From: an uncultured Prevotella sp.
Lineage (GTDB): Bacteria > Bacteroidota > Bacteroidia > Bacteroidales > Bacteroidaceae
Assembly (NCBI GenBank): GCA_900545525.1
Contig: UQZX01000010.1
Coordinates: forward strand, 30,722 to 94,721
Direction of reading: 5' to 3'
Length of the DNA stretch: 64,000 bases
Shown here: positions 9,270 to 18,578 of the stretch, in pieces
Layout: every line of letters starts with the position of its first letter
Position numbering within the stretch: the first letter of the stretch is position 1
The notes under the pieces: model-generated
Told to the model about the DNA's origin: nothing
Database searches by the model: none
The model's input: only the letters and a program-made list of their open reading frames with translations
Made by a program: the position numbers and the translations under genes

Positions 9270-10195
9270 TTTAGTTGTGAAATGAATTTCTTATATTGCC
9301 GATATAGGCGGGCCGTCATAAAAAAGATTGTCATCATCATTGTCATAAGTAAAGATTGGGTGTCCTGATATTAGCGTGTCCTGATATATTCATTATACAT
9401 GCAGGTGTTGAAACCTGGTCTGTATAAGAAGGGGTGGTTTGTTGTATGACAAGGAAGATAAATTTGTCAACCCATATTATTCACATTCTAACTGTGTTAA
9501 CAGATGTTTATGCAAGTTAAATCCTTGTCGTCTGTTTTCTCAGAAAAAATGGATGAAATAGAAAGAAAAGCGATTGAAAATGCTGTGAACCAACCTTTTC
9601 AAGTGCGAAAAATGTGGCTTGACATCGTCAGTTTATGCACAAAGCATGTTAATGTGTGCATTCCGTATGTGCCGAAAGTGCTGTTCCGGCTTCCTGTTTG
9701 ATGTTTTCAGATGGAATTTCAAGTTCCGCAAGCACGTGAAATATGCCTGTTTTTGCATGCGGAAATATTCCGGGACATGAATATATGCAGTTTTTATACA
9801 TTCAAAACATGGCATATTGTGTTGTAAAAGGTGGCATATAGCGTTGCCAAAGCTATGCTTTAGGAGGTCAAAAGCATAGCTTTGGGCTTTTCATGGCTGT
9901 TCTTTTAGTCAATATACGATAATTATACACTTTCTGCATAAATATTCTTTCATGCCTTGTCCGGTGCCTTCCAGAGGCGGATGTTTTTTGTGGCGGTTCG
10001 TGATTGTTTGAGTTTTGGTAGGAAAACAGGGCGTATTCATGTTAAAAGTATTTGGCGATTTGTTAATAAGACATAAATTAGCCGCGCCCGTATTTATGCA
10101 GCAAAACTGTCATCCTTGTCTGTCAGAATTGGCATATAGCGTATCCTTAATGTCTGTTTTATAATAAAAAACTGTTATATTGCATCTTACGGCAG
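9270..10195. other. Long non-coding interval between tamB and nqrA
   Basis: About 1.1 kb lies between the divergent tamB and nqrA starts, far longer than other gaps here. It is AT-rich and holds no convincing gene. Contents I can see are: a short direct repeat GTGTCCTGATAT at 9360-9371 and 9376-9387; the 22-nt periodic array at 9805-9905; and a second copy of GGCATATAGCGT at 10131-10142 matching 9832-9843 in the array. The rest shows nothing I can name. Confidence 0.6.
9805..9905. repeat. 22-nt periodic palindrome array, locus A
   Basis: Thirteen-nt words start at 9805, 9827, 9849, 9871 and 9893, each followed by a 9-nt spacer: AAACATGGCATAT, AAAGGTGGCATAT, AAAGCTATGCTTT, AAAGCATAGCTTT and a degenerate ATGGCTGTTCTTT. 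Words 3 and 4 are exact reverse complements and with flanking bases form a 15-bp stem (9847-9861 with 9871-9885) around a 9-nt loop. Same architecture as the loci near 24.3, 47.6, 58.7 and 61.9 kb. It lies upstream of both divergent genes tamB and nqrA. Confidence 0.75.
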
Positions 10196-10224
10196 TTGTT
10201 TTTATATGAATTTTAGTACCTTTG
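10196..10224 (+). promoter_or_regulatory. Promoter for the nqr operon
   Basis: TTG at 10196-10198, 18 bp, then TACCTTTG at 10217-10224. It leaves a leader of roughly 70 nt before the nqrA ATG at 10303. Confidence 0.65.
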
Positions 10225-10302
10225 TTGTGCCGTTAAGCTATTTTGCGGTGTACTTGTTCTGCTGAATAGATGAAGGGCAAAACTTCTATAACATAAATAA
10301 TT

Positions 10303-11655
10303 ATGGTAAATGTTTTTAAGATTAAGAAGGGTTTGGATATAAACTTGAAGGGAAAAGCCGAACGGATAAAGGTACGGACGGGTGCTTCCGACGAGTTTGT
10401 CCTGTCACCGGCTTCTTTTGAAGGCGTTGTTCCCAAGGTCGTTGTACGCGAGGGAGAGCACGTCGATGCCGGTCAGGCATTGTTTGTCAATAAGCAATAT
10501 CCCGACGTGGGCTTTGCCTCTCCCGTCTCGGGAGTGGTGACGGAGATTGCCAGGGGAGAGCGCAGAAAGGTGCTTTATGTAAAGATTTCGGCAGACAGCG
10601 GGCAGACGTATGCGGACTATGGAGTGCACGACGTAAGCCGGATGTCGGGGACAGAGGTCAAGGACATGATTTTAAAGGCTGGACTGTTCGGCTTTATCGA
10701 ACAGCTTCCATACGCCATTTCCGCTGTTCCTTGCAACACCCCCAAGGCTATATTCGTGAGTGCGCTGCGCGACAAGCCGCTTGCGGCAGACTTTGAGTTT
10801 GAGCTTGAAGGGAATGAGGCAGACTTCCAAACCGGTCTTACGGCGTTGTCGAGAATGGCAAAAGTATATCTCGGCATAGGCGCGAGGCAGACATCGCCGG
10901 CACTTACAGAGGCAAGAGACGTTGAGATAAACGTGTTCTCAGGTCCTTGTCCGGCAGGAAACGTGGGCGTGCAGGTTAATCATATATCCCCTGTAAACAA
11001 GGGTGAGACCGTGTGGACGGCAGATCCGACGACGGTGATATTCATCGGAAGGCTTTTCAATACGGGCAGGGTTGACATGCGGCGAACCGTTGCCGTGGTC
11101 GGAAGCGAGGTTGAAAACCCTGCATACACCGACGTCATCGTAGGCGGAAAGATATCCCCTCTGCTTGAAGGCAGGCTGAAAGAGGGGGCGGGGAAGCTGC
11201 GCATAATCGACGGCAACGTGCTTACGGGCAGGAAAACGACGCCCGACGGATATATAGGGGCACACTCTTCGGAAATAACCGTGATACCCGAGGGCGACGA
11301 TGCCGACGAGTTCATAGGCTGGATTATGCCCCGCCTCAACCAGTATTCGGCGAACCGCAGCTATTTCAGCTGGCTTTCCGGCAATAAGAAATATGCTCTC
11401 GACGCGCGTGTAAAGGGTGGGGAGCGCCATATCATAATGAGCGGTGAGTATGACCGCGTAATGCCGATGGACATCTGTGCCGAATATCTTGTAAAGGCGA
11501 TAATATCCGGGGACATAGACAAGATGGAAGAACTCGGGATATACGAGGTTGCCCCCGAAGACTTTGCACTTGCCGAGTTTGTGGATTCGTCAAAGCTGGA
11601 GCTTCAGCACATTGTGCGTGCCGGACTTGACATGTTAAGGAAAGAAAACGCTTGA
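10303..11655 (+). CDS. nqrA: Na(+)-translocating NADH:quinone reductase subunit A
   Basis: NqrA (450 residues) is the large cytoplasmic subunit of the sodium-pumping NADH:quinone oxidoreductase, which oxidises NADH, reduces quinone (here menaquinone) and exports Na+. The N-terminus FKIKKGLDINLKGK and the segment FASPVSGVVTEIARGERRKV match NqrA. The protein shares ancestry with RnfC but lacks the C-terminal 4Fe-4S cysteine motifs of RnfC, and the gene order A-B-C-D-E-F settles it as Nqr. It opens the operon; its stop codon overlaps the region just before nqrB. Confidence 0.95.
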   Translation: MVNVFKIKKGLDINLKGKAERIKVRTGASDEFVLSPASFEGVVPKVVVREGEHVDAGQALFVNKQYPDVGFASPVSGVVTEIARGERRKVLYVKISADSGQTYADYGVHDVSRMSGTEVKDMILKAGLFGFIEQLPYAISAVPCNTPKAIFVSALRDKPLAADFEFELEGNEADFQTGLTALSRMAKVYLGIGARQTSPALTEARDVEINVFSGPCPAGNVGVQVNHISPVNKGETVWTADPTTVIFIGRLFNTGRVDMRRTVAVVGSEVENPAYTDVIVGGKISPLLEGRLKEGAGKLRIIDGNVLTGRKTTPDGYIGAHSSEITVIPEGDDADEFIGWIMPRLNQYSANRSYFSWLSGNKKYALDARVKGGERHIIMSGEYDRVMPMDICAEYLVKAIISGDIDKMEELGIYEVAPEDFALAEFVDSSKLELQHIVRAGLDMLRKENA

Positions 11656-11675
11656 TTTTACTGAAAGATTATATT

Positions 11676-12842
11676 ATGAGTACTTTGAGAAATTATATGA
11701 ACAAAGTCAGACCGTTGTTTGACAAGGGCGGAAAACTGCACGCTTTCCGCAGTCTTTACGACGGCATGGAGACATTTCTCTATGTCCCCAACACCACATC
11801 GAGGACAGGGGTCCACATACACGATGCCATAGATTCGAAGAGAATAATGAGCATTGTCGTGATATCGCTGTTGCCTGCACTGCTCTTCGGCATGTACAAC
11901 ACGGGCTATCAGCATTATCTTGCAGCCGGACATCTTGAAGGCTCTTCATCAGCAGACCTTTTTATATATGGCTTCATTGCCGTGCTGCCCAAGATACTTG
12001 TCAGCTATATAGTGGGACTGGGCATAGAGTTTGCATGGGCGCAGATGAAGGGTGAGGAGATACAGGAGGGCTATCTCGTGAGCGGAATGCTCATACCCAT
12101 GATTGTCCCGGTCAACTGTCCGCTGTGGGCACTTGCCGTTGCCGTTGCCTTTGCCGTGATATTTGCAAAGGAGATATTCGGCGGAACGGGCATGAATATA
12201 TTCAATGTGGCACTTGTCACCCGTGCGTTTCTATTCTTCTCTTATCCTTCCGTGATGAGCGGCGACGGGGTCTGGATAGCCGGAGAGTCGCTGCTGGGCT
12301 TCGGATACGACCTTCCCGACACGTTTACGCAGGCTACGCCGCTTGCCATGGCGGCACAGGGCGGGGACATGCCATACAGTATCAGTGACATGATACTTGG
12401 CTTCATACCCGGTTCCATTGGAGAAACAAGTGTGGTTGCGATAGCCTTTGGTGCGGCAATACTGCTTTGGACCGGCATTGCAAGCTGGAAAACAATTGCC
12501 GGAGTGTTTGTCGGGGGAATTCTGGCGGCAATGCTTTTCAGTGCCACTGGCAGCACACCGTTGGCATGGTATGAGCATATTGTTCTCGGAGGTTTCTGTT
12601 TCGGTGCCGTATTCATGGCGACCGATCCCGTGACTTCGGCAAGAACGGAGACGGGAAAATATATCTACGGCTTTCTTATAGGCGTCATGGCAATCGTTAT
12701 CCGCGTGATGAACCCGGGTTATCCGGAGGGTATGATGCTGGCAATACTGCTTATGAACATGTTTGCACCTGCAATAGACTATTGCGTTGTAAGCCGTAAC
12801 ATATCGAAGAGGAAAAGACGTTTAACCGAAAATAAGGGATAA
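11676..12842 (+). CDS. nqrB: Na(+)-translocating NADH:quinone reductase subunit B
   Basis: NqrB (388 residues from the ATG at 11676) is a polytopic membrane subunit that carries covalent FMN and riboflavin and contributes to the Na+ channel. About ten hydrophobic segments are visible. The sequence FTQATPLAMAAQGG aligns with the FMN-attachment site (SGAT-like); the acceptor threonine is about residue 221. An in-frame TTG at 11652 would add eight residues overlapping nqrA and is less likely. The start lies 20 bp after the nqrA stop, and nqrC begins 4 bp after this gene. Confidence 0.95.
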   Translation: MSTLRNYMNKVRPLFDKGGKLHAFRSLYDGMETFLYVPNTTSRTGVHIHDAIDSKRIMSIVVISLLPALLFGMYNTGYQHYLAAGHLEGSSSADLFIYGFIAVLPKILVSYIVGLGIEFAWAQMKGEEIQEGYLVSGMLIPMIVPVNCPLWALAVAVAFAVIFAKEIFGGTGMNIFNVALVTRAFLFFSYPSVMSGDGVWIAGESLLGFGYDLPDTFTQATPLAMAAQGGDMPYSISDMILGFIPGSIGETSVVAIAFGAAILLWTGIASWKTIAGVFVGGILAAMLFSATGSTPLAWYEHIVLGGFCFGAVFMATDPVTSARTETGKYIYGFLIGVMAIVIRVMNPGYPEGMMLAILLMNMFAPAIDYCVVSRNISKRKRRLTENKG

Positions 12843-12846
12843 GGAC

Positions 12847-13596
12847 ATGGATGCTAATGGGAAGAGGAGTTTGAATACAAACTCCAATACATATATAATA
12901 ATGTATGCGACGGTAATGGTCATAGCCGTTGCCTTTGTGCTGGCTTTTGTCTCGAGCTATCTTAAGCCTGTTCAGGAAACAAACGTGATGCTCGACAAGA
13001 AAAGGCAGATATTGGCGGCACTGAACATCGACGGTCTTGAGGACAAGGACGTTGCGGCGAAATATGCGGATGTGGTCGAAGCCGACATGATAATAGACAG
13101 CGGCAACAACGTTGTGCGTAAGGGAGAGAAGGGAGGAGAGCGTGACGGCTTTGCCCTTAACAGCTCTGACTTCAAGAAAGGACGGCTTGCCGTGTATGTA
13201 TGCCGTGTGGACGGTAGTGTGAAGTATGTCGTGCCGGTATACGGCATGGGACTTTGGGGACCGATAAGCGGCTATATAGGTATAGACGGTGACAGGAACA
13301 CCGTGTATGGTGCCTACTTTACGCATGAGAGTGAGACGGCAGGACTGGGTGCGGAGATAAAGGACAACAAGGCTTGGCAGCAGCAGTTCCGCGGAAAGAA
13401 GATAATGAAAGAAGGCACGGAGGGCATAGCTCTTGCCGTTGTAAAGAAGAGTGAGCTGAAGGATGCGTCGGTTCAGTGTGACGGAATTACCGGTGCCACG
13501 CTTACTTCCGACGGCGTAAGCCTTATGCTTAAGGACTGTCTTGGCAGATATACTAAGTTTTTAGAACAAAAAAATGGGGGCATAGACAATGAGTAA
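12847..13596 (+). CDS. nqrC: Na(+)-translocating NADH:quinone reductase subunit C
   Basis: NqrC (249 residues) has one N-terminal membrane segment (about residues 15-37) and a periplasmic FMN-binding domain. The covalent flavin site GITGATLTSDGVS is at residues 213-225, with threonine 218 as the expected phosphoester-linked residue (SGAT-type motif with T in place of S). It passes electrons between the NqrD/E iron-sulfur cluster and NqrB flavin. It overlaps nqrD by 8 nt, which suggests coupled translation. Confidence 0.95.
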   Translation: MDANGKRSLNTNSNTYIIMYATVMVIAVAFVLAFVSSYLKPVQETNVMLDKKRQILAALNIDGLEDKDVAAKYADVVEADMIIDSGNNVVRKGEKGGERDGFALNSSDFKKGRLAVYVCRVDGSVKYVVPVYGMGLWGPISGYIGIDGDRNTVYGAYFTHESETAGLGAEIKDNKAWQQQFRGKKIMKEGTEGIALAVVKKSELKDASVQCDGITGATLTSDGVSLMLKDCLGRYTKFLEQKNGGIDNE

Positions 13597-14218
13597 ACTG
13601 TTTTCCAAAGAGAATAAAGAGGTATTCAGAAGTCCTCTTAGTAAGGATAATCCCGTGCTTGTACAGGTGCTCGGCATCTGTTCTGCACTCGCCGTTACTT
13701 CGCAACTCAAGCCTTCTATCGTCATGGGGCTTGCCGTAACGGTTATTACGGCATTTGCAAACGTTATAATATCCTTGCTGCGCAACACCATTCCCAACCG
13801 CATACGCATCATCGTACAGCTTGTTGTTGTGGCGGCACTTGTTACGGTTGTCAGTCAGATACTCAAGGCTTACATGTATGATGTCAGTGTGCAGCTGTCT
13901 GTTTATGTAGGACTTATAATAACCAACTGCATCCTTATGGGGCGTCTTGAGGCGTTTGCCATGACCAACAAGGTATGGCCGAGCTTCCTCGACGGGCTGT
14001 CTAACGGTATAGGATATGCGTATGTCCTCGTTGCCGTGGGCGGCATACGCGAGCTGTTCGGACGCGGTACTCTGCTTGGATATCAGGTGGTTCCGCAGTG
14101 CGTATACGATGCCGGATACATGAACAACGGCATGATGACGATGCCCGCAATGGCACTTATACTGCTCGGATGCATAATATGGATTCACAGGGCATACTTC
14201 TGCAATGAGGACAAGTGA
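13589..14218 (+). CDS. nqrD: Na(+)-translocating NADH:quinone reductase subunit D
   Basis: NqrD (209 residues, six membrane segments) pairs with NqrE. Two half-channel cysteines that hold the intramembrane [2Fe-2S] cluster are in place: Cys31 in VLGICSALAVTS and Cys114 in TNCILMGRLEAF. The paired inverted-topology repeats of NqrD and NqrE give the central cluster its symmetric ligands. The start overlaps the end of nqrC by 8 nt; an 80-bp gap with no evident signal separates it from nqrE. Confidence 0.95.
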   Translation: MSKLFSKENKEVFRSPLSKDNPVLVQVLGICSALAVTSQLKPSIVMGLAVTVITAFANVIISLLRNTIPNRIRIIVQLVVVAALVTVVSQILKAYMYDVSVQLSVYVGLIITNCILMGRLEAFAMTNKVWPSFLDGLSNGIGYAYVLVAVGGIRELFGRGTLLGYQVVPQCVYDAGYMNNGMMTMPAMALILLGCIIWIHRAYFCNEDK

Positions 14219-14298
14219 CGGACAGGAGTGCGCAGTGGACTTCCTGAATGGTGGCGCACAGGTCTTATTCTATAGGATAAATTAAAGAATATTATAAA

Positions 14299-14925
14299 AT
14301 GGAGCATATTATAAGTTTATTTTTCAGGTCGATATTTGTCGATAACATGGTATTTGCCTTTTTTCTCGGCATGTGTTCGTTCCTCGCTGTGTCGAAGAAC
14401 GTGAAGACTTCGCTGGGACTTGGCATGGCTGTAACGTTCGTATTGCTGGTTACGGTGCCTGTGGACTATCTTCTGCAGGTATATGTTCTCGGTCCCGACT
14501 GCCTTATGGATGGCGTCGATTTGTCGTATCTCAGCTTTATTCTGTTCATAGCTGTCATTGCCGGAATTGTGCAGCTGGTGGAGATGATTGTAGAGAGATA
14601 TTCTCCTTCGCTGTACTCTGCGCTGGGCATATTCCTGCCTCTGATAGCCGTAAACTGTGCCATTATGGGTGCATCGCTGTTCATGCAGCAGCGTATAGGT
14701 CTCGATCCTTCAAGTACACAGTATATAGGCAGTGTGTGGGATGCCGTGGTCTATGCCGTTGGAAGCGGCATAGGGTGGACGCTGGCGATAGTTGCAATGG
14801 GTGCGATACGCGAGAAACTGCAATACAGTGATGTGCCCCGGCCGTTACAGGGACTTGGCATAACGTTTATAACGGTTGGTCTTATGGCAATGGCAATGAT
14901 GTGTTTTTCGGGGCTGAATATATAA
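14299..14925 (+). CDS. nqrE: Na(+)-translocating NADH:quinone reductase subunit E
   Basis: NqrE (208 residues) is the second six-helix subunit of the central membrane core. Cys26 in [12 protein letters not shown] and Cys120 in [12 protein letters not shown] are the expected ligands of the shared [2Fe-2S] cluster and sit at the same positions as in the Vibrio protein, as I recall it. RnfA is the Rnf homologue, but the operon context is Nqr. nqrF starts 12 bp downstream. Confidence 0.95.
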   Translation: MEHIISLFFRSIFVDNMVFAFFLGMCSFLAVSKNVKTSLGLGMAVTFVLLVTVPVDYLLQVYVLGPDCLMDGVDLSYLSFILFIAVIAGIVQLVEMIVERYSPSLYSALGIFLPLIAVNCAIMGASLFMQQRIGLDPSSTQYIGSVWDAVVYAVGSGIGWTLAIVAMGAIREKLQYSDVPRPLQGLGITFITVGLMAMAMMCFSGLNI

Positions 14926-14937
14926 TTTAATGGAGTT

Positions 14938-16209
14938 ATGACACAGTTTATTATTATAAGTATCGGAGTCTTTCTTGTTACAATCCTTCTTCTTGTAGTA
15001 GTGCTTCTTGTGGCAAAGAAGTACCTTTCGCCAAGCGGAAATGTGACAATAGACATAAATGGAGACAGAAGCATTGAGGTTGGGCAGGGCGCGTCATTGA
15101 TGAACACGCTTGCAGAGAATGGCATTCACCTTTCTTCCGCATGCGGCGGCAAGGGCAGTTGCGGTCAGTGTAAGGTACAGGTGCTTGAAGGTGGAGGAGA
15201 AATACTCGACTCCGAGCGTCCTCACTTCACGCGTAAGCAGATAAAAGACCACTGGCGTCTCGGCTGCCAGTGCAAGGTTAAGGGCGACCTCAAGATAAAG
15301 GTGCCTGAGAGTGTGCTCGGAGTAAAGGAGTGGGAGTGTACGGTCATAAGCAACAAGAACGTAAGTTCTTTTATCAAGGAGTTTATCGTTGCCCTGCCTG
15401 AGGGAGAGCACATGGACTTTGTTCCCGGCTCGTATGCGCAGATAAAGATACCGGCATACGATACGATTGACTATGACAAGGACTTTGACAAGGCGGATAT
15501 CGGAGATACATATATCGGCATGTGGGAGCGCTTTGACATCTTCTCTTTGAAGGCGCATAATCCCGAAGCGACCACAAGGGCATACTCCATGGCAAACTAT
15601 CCGGCAGAGGGCGACCGTATAATGCTGACGGTACGTATAGCCACCACGCCATTCAAGCCCAGACCGCAGGTAGGCTTTCAGGATGTTCCCACGGGCATTG
15701 CCTCTTCTTATATCTTCAGTCGCAAACCGGGAGACAAGGTAATAATGAGCGGTCCCTACGGCGATTTTCATCCTATATTCAATTCAAAGAAAGAGATGAT
15801 ATGGGTCGGAGGCGGTGCCGGAATGGCTCCTTTGCGTGCTCAGATTATGCACATGACAAGGACACAGGACACCCGCGACCGTGAGATGCACTATTTTTAT
15901 GGTGCCCGCTCGCTTGTTGAGGTGTTCTATCTTGACGATTTCCTTAAACTCGAAGAAGACTTTCCAAACTTCCACTTTCATCTTGCACTTGACCGTCCAG
16001 ACCCTGAAGCGGACAAAAAGGGCGTTGCCTATACGGCAGGATTTGTTCATCAGGTGATGTACGACACGTATCTGAAGGATCATGAGGCACCTGAAGATAT
16101 CGAATATTATATGTGCGGACCGGGTCCGATGAGTGCTGCCGTGGTGAAGATGCTCGACAGTCTGGGTGTTGAACCTGAGAGTATAATGTACGATAACTTC
16201 GGGGGATAG
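14938..16209 (+). CDS. nqrF: Na(+)-translocating NADH:quinone reductase subunit F (NADH dehydrogenase subunit)
   Basis: NqrF (423 residues) is the electron entry subunit. In order: one membrane helix (about residues 4-26); a plant-type ferredoxin domain with Cys69, Cys75, Cys78 and Cys110 binding [2Fe-2S]; an FAD-binding domain with RAYS at 214-217; and an NADH-binding domain with GGGAGMAPLR at 291-300 and CGPGPM near the end. The length and all cofactor motifs are complete. It closes the operon and is followed by the inverted-repeat element at 16241-16355. Confidence 0.96.
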   Translation: MTQFIIISIGVFLVTILLLVVVLLVAKKYLSPSGNVTIDINGDRSIEVGQGASLMNTLAENGIHLSSACGGKGSCGQCKVQVLEGGGEILDSERPHFTRKQIKDHWRLGCQCKVKGDLKIKVPESVLGVKEWECTVISNKNVSSFIKEFIVALPEGEHMDFVPGSYAQIKIPAYDTIDYDKDFDKADIGDTYIGMWERFDIFSLKAHNPEATTRAYSMANYPAEGDRIMLTVRIATTPFKPRPQVGFQDVPTGIASSYIFSRKPGDKVIMSGPYGDFHPIFNSKKEMIWVGGGAGMAPLRAQIMHMTRTQDTRDREMHYFYGARSLVEVFYLDDFLKLEEDFPNFHFHLALDRPDPEADKKGVAYTAGFVHQVMYDTYLKDHEAPEDIEYYMCGPGPMSAAVVKMLDSLGVEPESIMYDNFGG

Positions 16210-16240
16210 GATAAAAGTCTTGTTATTTATTTGTTGATTT

Positions 16241-16355
16241 CATCCCCCGTGCAGGGCATATTTTTGTATTTATCTGCGTCTTGTCATATCTGGACATGTT
16301 TGATGTCAGTTGTTTTGGCAGGCAAATACAAGAATACGCCCATGCACGGGGGATG
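16241..16355. mobile_element. MITE-like inverted-repeat element between nqrF and HAD gene
   Basis: A 115-bp element whose arms (16241-16277 and 16318-16355) are imperfect reverse complements, about 33 of 38 positions. It begins CATCCCCCGTGCA and ends TGCACGGGGGATG. The inner part of the right arm, CAAATACAAGAATA, recurs in the larger inverted repeat at 58536-58685, so they appear related. No open reading frame is inside. It separates two convergent genes and could also terminate transcription. Its status as a mobile element is inferred from structure and repetition. Confidence 0.6.
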
Positions 16356-16382
16356 AACTTATGGTATTTGTTATATCGGATT

Positions 16383-17126
16383 TCACTTTATATTTAAGTC
16401 TGTCACTCTTATCCAGTCGCTGTTCCATGCGCTTTCAAGGTCAGTCATGCGGTGAAAGAGTATGTTTGCCCCTTCATCAATGAGCATGTTGTCGGGCAGG
16501 GGACCGGTGTTTACGGCTATTGTAAACAGCTCTGCTGCCACGCCGGCACGCACGCCGAGGGGTGCGTTTTCAACGACAATACCTTCCCATGGGTGTATTC
16601 CGGCTTTCTTCATCCCGGCTATATAAGGTTCTGGATTTGGCTTGCCGTGTTCCACATCTTTTGCCGTAATCAGCAGTTCGGGCGTTATAAGCCCGTGAAA
16701 ATCGTTCAGAAGCCTGTCGAGAAGTGTCTTCTGACCGCTTCCTGTCACCACAACAATCTTCAGTCCCATATCCTTTATCTTGCACATAAGTTCATACGTG
16801 CCTTCCATTTTACCGGCTTCTGGACATTCCGCATATATTTTCGACTTCTTTGCATACATAATTTTTGCCTCTTCGTCTGACACTTTCTTGCCGTGCTGTT
16901 GCAGGGTAAGAAGCTTTATTGTCTCAACTCCGCGCATCCCCTCGTATTGGTATGCACCCGCAAGAGGCATGTCCAAGCCATATTCAGCCATTGCCTTGTG
17001 CCAGCTTATGGCATGGTTCGGCATGCTGTCATATATCACTCCGTCCATGTCAAAAAGCACGGCTTTAGGTGTAAATGCCTTAAAACCGTGCTTCTTTAAG
17101 TATTCTTTTATATTTTCTGTATACAT
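16383..17126 (-). CDS. HAD-superfamily phosphatase, beta-phosphoglucomutase-like
   Basis: A 247-residue cytoplasmic HAD hydrolase. Motif I FDMDGVIYDS near residue 25 has both catalytic aspartates; motif II is VVVTGSG near residue 125; the KPNPEPYIAG segment and VVENAPLGVRAG supply motifs III and IV. The cap insertion after motif I (SWHKAMAEYGLDM) is of the subfamily I type. The substrate cannot be told from sequence; sugar phosphates are likely because pgi lies directly upstream. A terminator-like hairpin at 17141-17173 separates it from pgi, so it may be only partly co-transcribed. Confidence 0.85.
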   Translation of the reverse strand: MYTENIKEYLKKHGFKAFTPKAVLFDMDGVIYDSMPNHAISWHKAMAEYGLDMPLAGAYQYEGMRGVETIKLLTLQQHGKKVSDEEAKIMYAKKSKIYAECPEAGKMEGTYELMCKIKDMGLKIVVVTGSGQKTLLDRLLNDFHGLITPELLITAKDVEHGKPNPEPYIAGMKKAGIHPWEGIVVENAPLGVRAGVAAELFTIAVNTGPLPDNMLIDEGANILFHRMTDLESAWNSDWIRVTDLNIK

Positions 17127-17140
17127 ATCTTTATTAAAGA

Positions 17141-17173
17141 AATCCCGCCTTTAATATAATTGAAGGCGGGATT
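17141..17173 (-). terminator. Terminator hairpin after pgi
   Basis: AATCCCGCCTT (17141-17151) pairs perfectly with AAGGCGGGATT (17163-17173), 11 bp, and on the minus strand is followed by TTTCTTT. It lies between the pgi stop and the HAD gene start. Confidence 0.7.
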
Positions 17174-17193
17174 GTGGTTTGTCGAAGGTTTGG

Positions 17194-18552
17194 TTAAGCC
17201 TCCTTTGCGAGGCGCTCTTTTATTGCCTTGCTGTCTGCTTCGTATCCCGGTTTGTCGAGAAGAGCGAACATATTCTTCTTGTATGCCTCCACGCCGGGCT
17301 GGTTAAACGGATTTACACCGAGTATGTTTCCGCTTATACCGCATGCTATTTCGAAGAAGTAGATAAGCTGTCCGATGTAGTATTCGTTGAGTGCGGGAAC
17401 GCTTATGCGTATGTTTGGAACGCCGCCGTCCACGTGTGCGAGGCGTGTTCCAAGCTCTGCCATCTTGTTAACCTCGTCAACGCGCTTGCCTGCAAGGAAG
17501 TTCAGATCATCCAGATTTTCCTCATCCTCAGGGAAATACAGCTTGTTGTTTGTCTCTTCCACGCTGATGACTGTTTCAAAGATGGTGCGTTCGCCCTGTT
17601 GTATCCACTGTCCCATGGAGTGCAGGTCTGTGGTAAAGTCGCACGAAGCGGGGAATATACCCTTGCCGTCCTTGCCTTCGCTTTCACCGTAAAGCTGCTT
17701 CCACCACTCGCTCATGAAGTGAAGTTTTGGCTGATAGTTCACCATTATCTCTATCTTCTTGCCAGCTTGGGCATACAGACCGTTGCGTACGGCTGCATAT
17801 ATAGCTGCTGGATTTTCTTCAAAAGCAACATCCTTGCCGCATGCAACTTCCATTGCTGTTGCCCCGGCAACAAGCTGTCTGATGTCGAAACCGGCACATG
17901 CTATAGGCAGAAGTCCTACAGGTGTCAGTACGGAGAAGCGTCCTCCGACGTTGTCGGGGATAACAAATGTCTTGTAGCCTTCCTTGTCTGCCGCCGCGCG
18001 TGCAGCACCCTTGCATGCGTCTGTCACTGCAACTATAACGTCTTTTGCCTCTTCTTTGCCGCGCTGTGTTTCGCATTGCTTCTTCAGAAGGCGGAAGGTA
18101 AGTGCTGTTTCTGTTGTTGTTCCGGATTTGGAAATATTGATGACGCCGAACTTCTTATCCTTGAGATAGTCTGTAAGTTCTGCAAGATAGTCTTCTCCAA
18201 TGTTGTTTCCCGCAAACATTATCGTGGGGTTCTTCTTGTCATTTACAAGCCATGCAAACGAATTTCCGAGTGCTTCGATTACCGCACGTGCACCAAGATA
18301 GCTTCCGCCGATGCCTGCAACAACCACTACCTCGCATTTTTCGCGCAGCGTATTGGCAACAGCCTGTATCTCGTCTATGAACTCCGGCGTGATTGATGAC
18401 GGCAGATGAAGCCAGCCAAGGAAGTCATTGCCGGGGCAAGTGCCGTTTTCGAGGGCCTCTTGTGCCTCTTTTACTTTTGTTTCATACGCCTTTACTGCCC
18501 CTTGTCCGAGGAACATAGCTGCCTTAGTGATGTCTAAGCTGATATTTTTCAT
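17194..18552 (-). CDS. pgi: Glucose-6-phosphate isomerase
   Basis: A 452-residue isomerase interconverting glucose-6-phosphate and fructose-6-phosphate. Length is that of the shorter Firmicutes/Bacteroidetes type rather than the 550-residue E. coli type. Visible family parts are [20 protein letters not shown] near residue 75, [16 protein letters not shown] near residue 140 (phosphate-binding SGTT), and the [17 protein letters not shown] signature near residue 200. It lies 26 bp downstream of gpsA and is probably in one unit with it. Confidence 0.96.
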   Translation of the reverse strand: MKNISLDITKAAMFLGQGAVKAYETKVKEAQEALENGTCPGNDFLGWLHLPSSITPEFIDEIQAVANTLREKCEVVVVAGIGGSYLGARAVIEALGNSFAWLVNDKKNPTIMFAGNNIGEDYLAELTDYLKDKKFGVINISKSGTTTETALTFRLLKKQCETQRGKEEAKDVIVAVTDACKGAARAAADKEGYKTFVIPDNVGGRFSVLTPVGLLPIACAGFDIRQLVAGATAMEVACGKDVAFEENPAAIYAAVRNGLYAQAGKKIEIMVNYQPKLHFMSEWWKQLYGESEGKDGKGIFPASCDFTTDLHSMGQWIQQGERTIFETVISVEETNNKLYFPEDEENLDDLNFLAGKRVDEVNKMAELGTRLAHVDGGVPNIRISVPALNEYYIGQLIYFFEIACGISGNILGVNPFNQPGVEAYKKNMFALLDKPGYEADSKAIKERLAKEA

Positions 18553-18578
18553 TGTAGATGTGTTTTTATGACTCTTCC

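Noticed and set aside
9504..9701. A 65-residue reading frame in the tamB-nqrA gap
   Set aside because: No recognisable motif, no promoter or ribosome site, composition of low-constraint DNA.
10303..16209. Rnf (ferredoxin:NAD) complex
   Set aside because: Subunits resemble Rnf, but the order A-B-C-D-E-F, the lack of RnfC 4Fe-4S motifs and of RnfB, and the final FAD/2Fe-2S subunit NqrF show Na+-NQR.
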